From NCBI GenBank assembly GCA_017530275.1, contig JAFXMP010000155.1, positions 1 to 57,364 on the forward strand: a stretch of DNA of 57,364 nt, read 5' to 3'. Positions within the stretch are counted from its first letter, which is position 1. Every line of letters begins with the position of its first letter. The translations under genes and the position numbers were made by a program. Under the pieces are notes generated by a model, which was not told where the DNA came from, did no database searches, and worked only from the letters and a program-made list of their open reading frames with translations. Below, piece by piece: positions 34,310 to 44,443 of the stretch. This stretch comes from Clostridia bacterium (GTDB lineage: Bacteria > Bacillota_A > Clostridia > Christensenellales > Aristaeellaceae).

Positions 34310-34801
34310 ATGCAAAGCTTAAAAGCACAGATTTTGGAAATCTTATCCGAGGATTGCCGCACGCCTTTGGAGCGCATCGCGGTGATGACAGGAAGCGATC
34401 TAAAGCAGGTAGCGGAAGCCGTGGAAGAACTGGAGCGGGATCGAGTCATTTTGCAGTATTCCCCTATCATCAACTGGGACCGCACCGACCGCGAGCGGGT
34501 GGAAGCCATGATCGAAGTGAAGGTCACTCCTCAGCGGGATATGGGTTTTGACGCCATCGCGGGCCGCATTTACCGCTTCGACGAGGTAAAAAGCGTGTAC
34601 CTTATGAGCGGCAGCTATGATCTGCTGGTACTGGTGGAAGCCCGCACATTAAAGGAACTGGCTCTGTTCGTATCTGAAAAGCTGAGCCCCCTGGAATCCG
34701 TGACCGGCACCAGCACCAGCTTCGTTCTCAAGCGGTACAAGCAGGACGGCGTGATTTTTGTGGGTGAAACGACCGACAAACGGATGGTGGTTTCTCCGTG
34801 A
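34310..34801 (+). CDS. Lrp/AsnC-family regulator
   Basis: A 163-residue protein. The N-terminal helix-turn-helix (LSEDCRTPLERIAVMTGSD) is followed by an AsnC ligand-binding domain (VEAMIEVKVTPQRDMGF, YLMSGSYDLLVLVE, VTGTSTSFVLKRYK). It starts 10 bp after DUF3795 with AAGGAG, and its stop overlaps the GTG start of the aminotransferase by 4 bp. The overlap suggests a dedicated regulator of that aminotransferase, responding to an amino acid. The C-terminal tail after the domain is short and Lys/Asp-rich. Confidence 0.88.
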   Translation: MQSLKAQILEILSEDCRTPLERIAVMTGSDLKQVAEAVEELERDRVILQYSPIINWDRTDRERVEAMIEVKVTPQRDMGFDAIAGRIYRFDEVKSVYLMSGSYDLLVLVEARTLKELALFVSEKLSPLESVTGTSTSFVLKRYKQDGVIFVGETTDKRMVVSP

Positions 34802-35973
34802 GCAATCGATTTATCAACCCTGCTGTGGCCCAGGTGCCCCCCAGCGGCATCCGCCGTTTTTTCGATATCGCGGGCACCATGAAGGACGCCATTTCCCTGG
34901 GCGTGGGCGAACCGGATTTCGTGACCCCCTACCACATCCGTTCCGCCGCCATCGACAGTATCCTGGACGGCGAAACCCAGTATACCCCCAATCGGGGCCT
35001 TTTGTCCCTGCGAAAAGAAATCGCGCAGTATCTGACGGACCGCTTTCAGGTATCCTATGATCCCGAAAAGGAAATCATGGTCACGGTGGGGGCCAGCGAG
35101 GCCATCGACCTGGCCCTGCGGGTGAGCCTTCGGCCGGGGGATGAAGTGATCCTGCCTGATCCAGGCTATGTGAGCTACGCCCCCTGTGTCACCTTTGCGG
35201 GCGGCATGCCGGTGCCGGTGCCTACCAAAGCGGAGGACGAATTCCGCATTACGGCGGAGGAGATCGAAGCCGCGGTAACGGACAGGACCCGCGCCCTGAT
35301 CTTCCCCTATCCCAACAATCCCACCGGCGCGGTGATGAACAAACAGCAGATGCAGGAAATCGCCAAAGTAGCGGAAAAGCATGATCTGCTGGTGATCAGC
35401 GACGAGATTTACGCGGAACTGACCTATTCCGATGAGGAAAAAATCGCCTTTTCCGCCCTGCCCGGCATGATGGACCGCACGGTGCTGATCAACGGCTTTT
35501 CCAAAGCTTTCGCCATGACAGGCTGGCGCTTGGGCTATGCCTGCGGCCCGAAGGATATCCTGTATGAAATGAACAAGATCCACCAGTACGCCATCATGTG
35601 CGCCCCCCGTCAGGCCCAGGTGGCGGGTTTTCAGGCCCTGAAAAAGAACCGGGAAAACGGGTATGAGGACGTGGAAACCATGCGGCGCAGCTATGACCGC
35701 CGCCGCCGGGTGATGCTGGACGCATTCCACAAAATGGGCCTTGCCTGCTTTGAGCCCCGGGGCGCCTTTTACTGCTTCCCCAGCATCCAAAGCACGGGAC
35801 TGACCTGCGAGGAATTCTGCACCCGCCTGCTGAAAGAACATAAGGTGGTGTGCGTGCCGGGTGACGCTTTCGGCCAAAGCGGCGCCGGCCACATTCGCTG
35901 CTGCTACGCCACAGACCTGCAAAGGATGCTGGAAGCCTTCGCCCGGATGGAAAAGTTTATTCAAACCTTGTAA
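34798..35973 (+). CDS. Class I/II aminotransferase
   Basis: A 391-residue PLP aminotransferase of the aromatic/aspartate type (family I gamma): ISLGVGEPDFVTP, VGASEAIDLALR, PYPNNPTGAVM, VISDEIYAELTY and INGFSKAFAMTGWRLGY with PLP Lys236, then the C-terminal Arg region. It transaminates amino acids with 2-oxoglutarate or similar acceptors, which links it to the Kor complex's substrate. GTG 34798 overlaps the Lrp gene by 4 bp. The likely donor range is broad or aromatic; sequence cannot settle it. Confidence 0.9.
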   Translation: MSNRFINPAVAQVPPSGIRRFFDIAGTMKDAISLGVGEPDFVTPYHIRSAAIDSILDGETQYTPNRGLLSLRKEIAQYLTDRFQVSYDPEKEIMVTVGASEAIDLALRVSLRPGDEVILPDPGYVSYAPCVTFAGGMPVPVPTKAEDEFRITAEEIEAAVTDRTRALIFPYPNNPTGAVMNKQQMQEIAKVAEKHDLLVISDEIYAELTYSDEEKIAFSALPGMMDRTVLINGFSKAFAMTGWRLGYACGPKDILYEMNKIHQYAIMCAPRQAQVAGFQALKKNRENGYEDVETMRRSYDRRRRVMLDAFHKMGLACFEPRGAFYCFPSIQSTGLTCEEFCTRLLKEHKVVCVPGDAFGQSGAGHIRCCYATDLQRMLEAFARMEKFIQTL

Positions 35974-35988
35974 GCCAGGAGGAAACCT

Positions 35989-37742
<1,754 letters not shown>

Positions 37743-37743
37743 A

Positions 37744-37832
37744 AAAGTGGAAAGTTGAATAGACAACGCTGTATATAGCATTGAGCAGCGCTGTCAGCTA
37801 TTATTCTTTCCACTTTTCACTTTTCAATTTAT
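37744..37832. repeat. Inverted heptad-repeat intergenic element, copy B
   Basis: The left arm AAAAGTGGAAAG... (from 37744) pairs with CTTTCCACTTTTCACTTTTC (37806-37825). The inner stem GACAACGCTG pairs with CAGCGCTGTC with one mismatch. The outer units are of the AAAAGTG type. It fills the gap between pyrR and the IPMDH-like gene and starts at the pyrR stop codon. Confidence 0.75.
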
Positions 37833-37851
37833 GAACAAAGGATGATGCTGC

Positions 37852-38763
37852 TTGCGCGCCAAAATCATGCTGCTCTCCAGCGGGAAACAGGAAGAAACCA
37901 ACTGTGGATATGCCAGCCGCCTGCTGATGGACGTTTCCAGCGCTTTCGATCATACATTTTCCCTGATGGAGGGAAACATGGAGGAAGGGGCCTTTGACGC
38001 CTGCCAGGACTGCCAGGCCGTTTTCGCGGGCAGCAGCGAGGACCCCGCTTTGCAGGACCTGCTGGACGCTTTGGGCATGCCGCTGCTGATCCGTTCCTTC
38101 TGCGTACCGGAATCCCTTTGCGCCCGGCACGAATCACCCGCCACCCTATATATCGCCAATGTGCTTTCGCTGGATGGGGAAACGCTGGATCCCGCCTGCC
38201 GCGACGCTTTCCAGTTCGCCCAGGAACAGGATTGCCGCCTGTGCTCCGTTTATCCCACCGGAGCATCCCGTCCGGATTGGGAAACCAACATCCGGGCTCA
38301 GGAAGCGCTGTTTCCCCAGGTGCCGTCCGTTTCCATGTCCGGGCCCGAAGCCATCTCCGGCATGATCACCAACCCGGAACGCATGGGCCTTGTGCTGTGC
38401 CCGCCCTACGCGGGTAGCATGCTGAATGCGGCAGGCACCGCCCTGTGCAGTTATCCCGCTGTGATGCACGATATGGCCTTTGACGCGGACATCGGCGTTT
38501 ACGCCCCCTATACCCTGCCGGATGAAGAAACGCCGCAGCCCTTTGCCGCCGCTCTGGCGCTGGCCAAGCTGCTGCGTTTTTCCCTGCACCTAAATCGGGA
38601 AGCCGGCTGTGTGGAAGCCGCCGTAAACAACGTGCTCACCGCCCACAGCCGCGTGCTGCGGGAAAAGGGCGAAGCCGCTCCTGACCCTGAAGAAACCCTG
38701 GATTTGATCTGCGAACAAATCGCCGTTGCCGGAGAACTGATGCAGCGGGCCGGGCTGGGATGA
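37852..38763 (+). CDS. Degenerate isopropylmalate/isocitrate dehydrogenase-like protein
   Basis: A 303-residue protein alignable in order to 3-isopropylmalate dehydrogenase: DACQDCQAVFAGS matches the early Rossmann-like part, DWETNIRAQEALFPQ the helix before the metal site, ERMGLVLCPPYAGSMLNAAG the NLFGDILSD region, and PFAAALALAKLLRFSLHLNR the C-terminal helices. The GDGIGPE start, the RxxTGG(I)Y motif, the IDKANVL Lys and the metal-binding Asp residues are all absent. Length is about 50 residues short of the family. It appears to be a pseudoenzyme, not a decayed gene, because the frame is intact. TTG 37852 with AAAGGAT upstream is the best start. Confidence 0.65.
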   Translation: MRAKIMLLSSGKQEETNCGYASRLLMDVSSAFDHTFSLMEGNMEEGAFDACQDCQAVFAGSSEDPALQDLLDALGMPLLIRSFCVPESLCARHESPATLYIANVLSLDGETLDPACRDAFQFAQEQDCRLCSVYPTGASRPDWETNIRAQEALFPQVPSVSMSGPEAISGMITNPERMGLVLCPPYAGSMLNAAGTALCSYPAVMHDMAFDADIGVYAPYTLPDEETPQPFAAALALAKLLRFSLHLNREAGCVEAAVNNVLTAHSRVLREKGEAAPDPEETLDLICEQIAVAGELMQRAGLG

Positions 38764-38777
38764 GGTTTATATTTTCT

Positions 38778-38815
38778 GGAGGGAAACCGCTCTTTGCGAA
38801 GAAAGCGGTTACCTG
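38778..38815. repeat. Hairpin of the GGGAAACCGCTCTTTG family
   Basis: The sequence GGGAAACCGCTCTTTG (38781-38796) with the partner AAGCGGTT (38803-38810) forms a hairpin. It closely resembles the arm of the element at 2281 and the hairpin at 55523. No T tract follows. Confidence 0.6.
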
Positions 38816-38925
38816 AACCCCACAATACCTTCCGTCCCATCGGCAAATAGGATCGGATGCGGAAGAAGTGATCTTCCAGGAAATCACCTTCGTATAAAGA
38901 AGAACATATAAGCAAAACCCCCGGC

Positions 38926-38964
38926 AAGCCGTCAGGAAGGTTTTCAAGGCTGACGGCTTTTTCT
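38926..38964 (+). terminator. Rho-independent terminator
   Basis: AAGCCGTCAG pairs with CTGACGGCTT across a 14-base loop, followed by a T run. It ends the transcript coming from the IPMDH-like gene. Confidence 0.75.
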
Positions 38965-39004
38965 GTACCCATCATCGCTGTAAAACCGATTAACCAAAAA
39001 GCCA

Positions 39005-39033
39005 TTGACCGACAGCTTTTCATGAAGTATAAT
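39005..39033 (+). promoter_or_regulatory. Promoter of the MscS gene
   Basis: TTGACC (39005-39010), 17 bp, TATAAT (39028-39033); close to consensus. Confidence 0.7.
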
Positions 39034-39117
39034 TTTTTCGACAGATTATTCATGCGCCGTATTTGACAAAGGAGCATTGATTTTTCCTGAATGAAAGACC
39101 TATGAAGAGGTATGAAA

Positions 39118-39912
39118 ATGAACTGGGAAGGCATCAGTAAATTCTTAAGCACCGCAGGTATAAATCTGTTGAGCGGCATTGCGGTGCTGGCGATCGGCTC
39201 GTTTCTCGTTCATTGGGTAACGAAAATACTGGATCGCAATGAAAGCAAAGTAAAAATTGAACCTACGCTGAGAGGATTCGTCAAGAATCTGATTCGCATT
39301 CTTCTGTACGTGCTGGTTATTCTGACGGCTGTGAGCACCATGGGCATTCCCCTGACCTCCATCCTTACATTGCTTGCATCCGCCGGCGTCGCGGTCAGCT
39401 TGGCCATGCAGGGTATGCTTACCAATCTGATCGGCGGCTTCATCCTGCTTTTATTCAAGCCCATTAAAGTGGGCGAATATGTGAAAATCAGCGATTTTGA
39501 AGGTACCGTGAAATCCATCGGGGCTTTCTATACGGAAATGACCACCATTGATAACCGGCATGTCAATCTTCCCAACGGCTCACTTACGAACACAGCAATC
39601 GTCAATTTCAGCAGAGAAGGTACCCGGCGGCTGGATCTTACTTTCTCCGTGGCCTACGAGAGCGATATAGATCAGGTTTATGAAGTGCTGAATCGTGTGA
39701 TCGCGGAAGAAAAAGCTATTCTTCCAGAACCGGAAGCAGAGGTCAATCTGGAAAAATGCGGTGACAGCAGCCTGGATTTTTCCGTCAAGGCGTGGATTCA
39801 TGCGGCGGATTACTTGCCTGTTAAATACCGTTTGATAGATCATGGCAAGCGTGCGCTGGATAAAGCGGGCATTTCCATTCCTTATCCGCAGATGGACGTG
39901 CATATGAAATAA
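39118..39912 (+). CDS. Small-conductance mechanosensitive channel, MscS family
   Basis: A 264-residue membrane protein. Three N-terminal helices lie at about 10-30, 50-75 and 80-110, the third being the pore helix (LLASAGVAVSLAMQGMLTN). The MscS beta domain follows (FILLLFKPIKVGEYV, NRHVNLPNGSL) and the C-terminal alpha/beta domain. It opens on membrane tension and releases osmolytes. ATG 39118 is preferred over 39112 because AGAGG is well spaced for it. A single gene with its own promoter, convergent with spoIIE. Confidence 0.92.
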   Translation: MNWEGISKFLSTAGINLLSGIAVLAIGSFLVHWVTKILDRNESKVKIEPTLRGFVKNLIRILLYVLVILTAVSTMGIPLTSILTLLASAGVAVSLAMQGMLTNLIGGFILLLFKPIKVGEYVKISDFEGTVKSIGAFYTEMTTIDNRHVNLPNGSLTNTAIVNFSREGTRRLDLTFSVAYESDIDQVYEVLNRVIAEEKAILPEPEAEVNLEKCGDSSLDFSVKAWIHAADYLPVKYRLIDHGKRALDKAGISIPYPQMDVHMK

Positions 39913-40015
39913 GGCATTATATCCTGCAAAACCGCGGACGCGATTGATTCTGCGGATGAATGGCTGCGCAATGAATGCAGTCAGCACGACGGCAATTCGC
40001 GCGGCGCTTATTGAT

Positions 40016-42385
40016 TTACGCTTTTTCTCTTCCCCGTTCCCGGATGCGGGCGCACAGCACGGTCATATCATCCGGCGGCAGGCCGTCCCGCTGCATGAGC
40101 GCTTCCCTCAGCAGCGTGTCCGCCAAGCGCTGCGGCGCGTATTCCCGGCAGCGGCGGAGTACAGAAAGTAAATCCTGTTCCTGCTGGAAAGCATCGGTCA
40201 CTCCATCGCTCATTAGCAGCATCGTATCCCCCTCCCCCATAGTGAAGTGATGCTCCATGGGAACCACATGCTCAATGATACCCAAGGGCAAGGCCGATCC
40301 TTCCACCGTATGGATTTTCTGGCCCTGAATCACGTAGGAAGCGCAAGCCCCTAATTTGTTCATAGCGGTCTCCCCTGTCCACAAATCGATCACGCACAAG
40401 TCAACGGTGGCGAATTTCTCCCCGCCGGTAGCGCTGAGCATGGCCCCGTTCACGGCAGTCATGGCCTGGGAGCGGCTATAGCCTGCTTCCAAACACAGGG
40501 ACAGCAGCTCCAGGGTTTTCCTGCTTTCCTCCTGCGCGTCCGTGCCATGGCCCATACCGTCGCTCAAGGTCAGCAACTGCCTGCCGCCGGGCAGCAGGCG
40601 GGTGAGCACAGCGTCCCCGTTATCCGGTTTTTTGCCCATGCGCCGCTTCTTCTCAGGCGATACGGCGCAGGCGGTCGCCATGCCCGTTTCCGCCGTAAGA
40701 GGCGGCGTTTCCTCCAGGATCACCCGGTCCCCCTGCCGTTCTGTCACGGTTAAGGGCACGCCCAATTCCAATCCCACACGGTTAGCCAGCGAATCCATCG
40801 CAGCCGGACGCAAGGCCAGCGAATCATACTTGAGGCAGACTGTCATTCTTCCGTCCACCCGCTTGACAAATGCTGTCCGACCCGGAAAACGAATTGCCTG
40901 CAAGGCTTCCTCGGTCTGATAGGTCCACAGCGCTTCTTCGCTGTCTTTGCTCTGTCCCTCCAAGCTGATGCGCTGGGCAGCCTGGGAAAGGGCTGTCAGA
41001 TGCGTTTGCAGCATATCCCTTTCGTATTCGGCGCACAGCGTTCGCTGCATGCGCCTTTGCCGTTCCCTGTCGAGCCTTGAAAGCAGTTCGGGGATGCGGC
41101 CGATGCGGGGACACTGTGAAAAATAAGAATTGATGATTTCCAGATATTCATCCGTATCTCCGCCCCTTTCTGAAAGGGCGTGTATTCCCTTTTGGGTCTG
41201 CTCCTCCATTTCATGCCAGCAGATGGGCAACCGGTCGCAGTCCGCGCAGAGCGCGTCGGCGATCGTTTCGCTTTCCTCCCGTGCGCTGACCGGCTCGATG
41301 CGGGGGCAGGGCAGGGCGTCGGCCATGCGCTCGATAGCTTGCACCCAGCGCTGGGTTTTCAGCCGCATATAGGTGTTTTCCCGCGGTTCGCTCCACTTGA
41401 GGCGCCGTGTCATTTGGCCCATCTTCTCTACTATCCCGGATGGCAGCAGACAGAAAAGCAGCGCCGCCAGCGCTTCCGCCCCAAAAAAGGCCGGGATGAA
41501 CTGATACGCGATCAGATAGGCCGCCGTCACCGAGGACAGCAGATACAGCCCGGCGGCAAATACCCGCCGCTTTCCCTGCATCATCCCCGAAAGCAGCGCT
41601 CCGAAAGCCAAGTTTACCAACAGCAGGGCGCTTTGCCCGCTGATAAGCAGGCAAAGACCGCACGCCAGGCCCAGGCACGCGCCCGCTGCGCTGCCCAGCA
41701 GCCAGGATACCGTGAGGGTCATCCATACCGCGGCGAGATACCCCAAATTTACCTTTGCTACGGAAAGCCGCCCCGCGCCTGCCAGCAGCAGCAGCGCAGG
41801 CAGCAGCAGGCAAAGCAGATCATCCTGAGTGACCGGCCGCTGCCTGTCCGCCGCGATTTTCGCCGCCCGCAGCAGCGCGGGCATCAGCGCCACACCCAGC
41901 AGCACGCCTGCGGCCAGCAGGATCATGGACTGCGCGTCCTGGGCGCGGAACATATCCGGCAGGGCACGCGCCAGCAGCATGGTTCCCGTCAGGGCCAGGA
42001 TCCAGCTTTGCTTCCATTCCCGAATCGGCTTTAACCCCAAACACAGTAAGCATATCACAAACTGCCCCGTGTCCCAGTCAAGTCCCCACAGGATGCGGTA
42101 CATGAGACCCACGCCCACTCCCAAGAAAGCGCCCCACTCTTTTTCTCCAGCCGCCGTCAGGGCGATGAGGCAGCAGATGGAAAAAGGGGCGGGCATAGAA
42201 AAACACCGGGCCAAGCTGAGCAGGAAAAACGCCCCCGCCATGGGCAGCCGTTCGAGCAGCGCCCGTCCCCATTTTTTCACATCAAAAGAGAGCAAGCCTG
42301 TCCCTCTGTTTCTTTTTTTCTTTTGCACGCGCGTCTCGGTTTGCACCTGTTCCACCGCTGATCCTTCCTTCACGCTTGAATACAC
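40016..42385 (-). CDS. spoIIE: Stage II sporulation protein E, PP2C-type phosphatase
   Basis: A 789-residue protein. About ten membrane helices (residues 45-320) are followed by a regulatory region with a Cys cluster (ALCADCDRLPICW) and the C-terminal PPM/PP2C phosphatase domain (about 590-785). LLTLSDGMGHGTDA carries the metal-binding Asp609, and MLLMSDGVTDAF and PPDDMTVL carry the rest. SpoIIE dephosphorylates SpoIIAA at the polar septum to activate sigma F. This is strong evidence for endospore formation. The start ATG lies near 42385; the ribosome binding site is weak. Confidence 0.94.
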   Translation of the reverse strand: MYSSVKEGSAVEQVQTETRVQKKKRNRGTGLLSFDVKKWGRALLERLPMAGAFFLLSLARCFSMPAPFSICCLIALTAAGEKEWGAFLGVGVGLMYRILWGLDWDTGQFVICLLCLGLKPIREWKQSWILALTGTMLLARALPDMFRAQDAQSMILLAAGVLLGVALMPALLRAAKIAADRQRPVTQDDLLCLLLPALLLLAGAGRLSVAKVNLGYLAAVWMTLTVSWLLGSAAGACLGLACGLCLLISGQSALLLVNLAFGALLSGMMQGKRRVFAAGLYLLSSVTAAYLIAYQFIPAFFGAEALAALLFCLLPSGIVEKMGQMTRRLKWSEPRENTYMRLKTQRWVQAIERMADALPCPRIEPVSAREESETIADALCADCDRLPICWHEMEEQTQKGIHALSERGGDTDEYLEIINSYFSQCPRIGRIPELLSRLDRERQRRMQRTLCAEYERDMLQTHLTALSQAAQRISLEGQSKDSEEALWTYQTEEALQAIRFPGRTAFVKRVDGRMTVCLKYDSLALRPAAMDSLANRVGLELGVPLTVTERQGDRVILEETPPLTAETGMATACAVSPEKKRRMGKKPDNGDAVLTRLLPGGRQLLTLSDGMGHGTDAQEESRKTLELLSLCLEAGYSRSQAMTAVNGAMLSATGGEKFATVDLCVIDLWTGETAMNKLGACASYVIQGQKIHTVEGSALPLGIIEHVVPMEHHFTMGEGDTMLLMSDGVTDAFQQEQDLLSVLRRCREYAPQRLADTLLREALMQRDGLPPDDMTVLCARIRERGREKA

Positions 42386-42520
42386 GCATCATAGCGGCAG
42401 AATAGAAGCACTGCCGTCGAACCAAAGCGCGCGGAATGTCGAAGAAAACGATTTTTTTCTTTTCAATTCGCCTTTTCCTGTGGTATACTTGAAAAAAGAA
42501 TGAAAAGGGGAGCGGAAGGC

Positions 42521-43048
42521 ATGCACATCAGCGAACTGCCCCGGGAACGTTTCGAGGGGTATGAGGTCGTTTTTTCCTATGTAAGCAAGGGCTATTATGA
42601 TTTGAAAATGCGGTGCACGGAAAACGTGTTCTCCCTGGAATTCGTGCGCACGCCCTGCGAACCCACGCAAAAGGAATTTGTGGACCACCTCTTCGCCCCC
42701 CACTGGGACGATCCCCACGCCTATGCCCTGTGGGATGGAAAAGAAATGCGCGCCATTTTGGAGGTGACCCCGGAAAACTGGAATAACCGCCTGCGCATCA
42801 CCAACCTGTGCGTGCAGGAAGGGTACCGCCGCCGGGGAATGGGTACGCTGCTCATGACCCGTGCCCGGGAAATTGCCCGCGCCCAGCACCGCCGCGCCCT
42901 GATCCTTGAAACCCAAAGCTGCAACACCGGGGCCATCGGCTTTTATCTGTCCCAGGGCTTGTCGCTCATGGGCTTCAACACCTGCGAATACTCCAATCAA
43001 GACATAGAAAAACACGAGATCCGCCTGGAAATGGGATGCCTTTTATAA
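42521..43048 (+). CDS. GNAT-family N-acetyltransferase
   Basis: A 175-residue protein with the GNAT core at about 75-160: LRITNLCVQEGYRRRGMGTLL binds acetyl-CoA, and LILETQSCNTGAIGFYLSQG follows. ATG 42521 has GGGGAG well placed; ATG 42500 is possible. A -10 box TATACT lies at 42484-42489, with a weak -35 box. The substrate is unknown. The gene is 12 bp before the RNA methyltransferase and probably cotranscribed with it. Confidence 0.85.
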   Translation: MHISELPRERFEGYEVVFSYVSKGYYDLKMRCTENVFSLEFVRTPCEPTQKEFVDHLFAPHWDDPHAYALWDGKEMRAILEVTPENWNNRLRITNLCVQEGYRRRGMGTLLMTRAREIARAQHRRALILETQSCNTGAIGFYLSQGLSLMGFNTCEYSNQDIEKHEIRLEMGCLL

Positions 43049-43060
43049 GGAGTGCTGTAT

Positions 43061-44161
43061 ATGGATTTTCTTGCCACCGCCGCCTTCGGTCTGGAGGGGC
43101 TGGCGAAACGGGAACTAAACCAACTGGGGCTGGAAGCCAGGGGTGAAACGGGCGGGGCCAGCTTTTCCGCCACGCCCGCCCAGGCGTTCAAAGCTAATCT
43201 GTGGCTGCGCACGGCGGACCGGGTGCTTTTGATCGTGGGCGAGGGCAAGGCGCTGTCCTTTGAGGACCTGTTTCAGTTGGTACTGTCCTTTCCCTGGGAA
43301 GATTATCTGCCGAAAAACGCCCGGTTTCCCGTCAGCGGCAAATGCGTCCGCAGCCAGTTGATGAGCGTGCGGGACTGCCAGGCCATCACCAAAAAAGCCA
43401 TTGTAGAAAGGCTGAAACGGCATTACAAGACCCAGTGGTTCGATGAAACAGGGCCTGAATTTGCCATAGACGTATCCATTCACAGCGACCTGGCCCGCCT
43501 GACCCTGGACACCAGCGGCACAGCCCTGAACAAAAGAGGCTACCGCACCTGGAACGGGGAAGCGCCCCTGCGGGAAACCCTGGCCGCCGCCCTGGCGATG
43601 CTGGCTCCCTGGAAAGATGATATGCCTTTGTACGATCCCTGCTGCGGCACGGGCACCCTGCTGATCGAGGCGGCCTATCTGCGTGCCCACCGGGCGCCGG
43701 GATTGACCCGCTCTTTCGCATGCGAAAGCTGGCCCCTGTTCCCTAAAATGGAAATGGAGCGTATTCGTCAGGAAGCGGAAAGCCGCTTCGATCCATCCCT
43801 GGTCGGCTCTATCGGCGGCAGCGACATCGATCCCCAGGCCCTGGAGCTTTGCAAGCGGCACATCAAGCAGGCGGGCCTTGGCGGCAAGATCACCGTGACC
43901 CAAAAGGATCTGCGGGATTTGACCTTAAGCGGTCCTTCGCCTCTGTTCCTGATGAATCCGCCCTATGGTGAAAGGCTTTCGGACCGGAAGCAGTGCGAAA
44001 AGCTGTATCGGGATATACGGGCGCTTTATGACCGCCACCCGGACTGCCGCTTGGGTGTGATCACCGCCCATACCGGTTTTGAGCGCTGCTTTGGAAAACG
44101 CGCAAATCAAAAACGCCGTCTCTATAACGGGCGGCTGGAATGCGAATACCTAATGTATTAA
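43061..44161 (+). CDS. RlmL/YpsC-type class I RNA methyltransferase with THUMP domain
   Basis: A 366-residue protein. The N-terminal THUMP-type region (FLATAAFGLEGLAKRELNQL, IDVSIHSDLARLTLDTSGT) binds RNA; the catalytic part has LYDPCCGTGTLLIEAAYL (SAM motif I), GGSDIDPQALELCKRHI and FLMNPPYGERLSD (motif IV, base-modifying NPPY). The family methylates guanine N2 in 23S rRNA or related sites. ATG 43061 follows AAGGAG. A strong terminator follows its stop. Confidence 0.88.
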   Translation: MDFLATAAFGLEGLAKRELNQLGLEARGETGGASFSATPAQAFKANLWLRTADRVLLIVGEGKALSFEDLFQLVLSFPWEDYLPKNARFPVSGKCVRSQLMSVRDCQAITKKAIVERLKRHYKTQWFDETGPEFAIDVSIHSDLARLTLDTSGTALNKRGYRTWNGEAPLRETLAAALAMLAPWKDDMPLYDPCCGTGTLLIEAAYLRAHRAPGLTRSFACESWPLFPKMEMERIRQEAESRFDPSLVGSIGGSDIDPQALELCKRHIKQAGLGGKITVTQKDLRDLTLSGPSPLFLMNPPYGERLSDRKQCEKLYRDIRALYDRHPDCRLGVITAHTGFERCFGKRANQKRRLYNGRLECEYLMY

Positions 44162-44196
44162 TCGGATAACCAATTCTTGTCAGGAAATGTCAATCT

Positions 44197-44243
44197 GCGG
44201 CGAACTGGTACTGCGATCAAGCGGTGCTGTTCGCCGCTTTTTT
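44197..44243 (+). terminator. Rho-independent terminator of the RNA methyltransferase gene
   Basis: GCGGCGAAC (44197-44205) pairs perfectly with GTTCGCCGC (44229-44237), then six T. Downstream, the 10-bp unit ACGCGATAAC is repeated twice in tandem (44268-44287). Confidence 0.8.
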
Positions 44244-44311
44244 CAAGATGTTATCATATAGCGCTGCACGCGATAACACGCGATAACACCATCGCCATCG
44301 TCCTGGCCGGG

Positions 44312-44340
44312 TTGCGGATTGAAGTTTTTCATGGTATAAT
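44312..44340 (+). promoter_or_regulatory. Promoter of the dipeptidase gene
   Basis: TTGCGG (44312-44317), 17 bp, TATAAT (44335-44340). Confidence 0.6.
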
Positions 44341-44443
44341 TGTCTATCGAACCGGCCCGCAGGGGCGGTTGCGCGTCTCGGCGCTTCCGAATTGGAAAAA
44401 CGCCGAGCGTTATGGCAAATGCAGTTGTAAGGGAGATGGACCC

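Noticed and set aside
44177..44443. N-terminal extension of the dipeptidase frame
   Set aside because: The stretch contains a perfect terminator and a near-consensus promoter, so translation must start at 44444.
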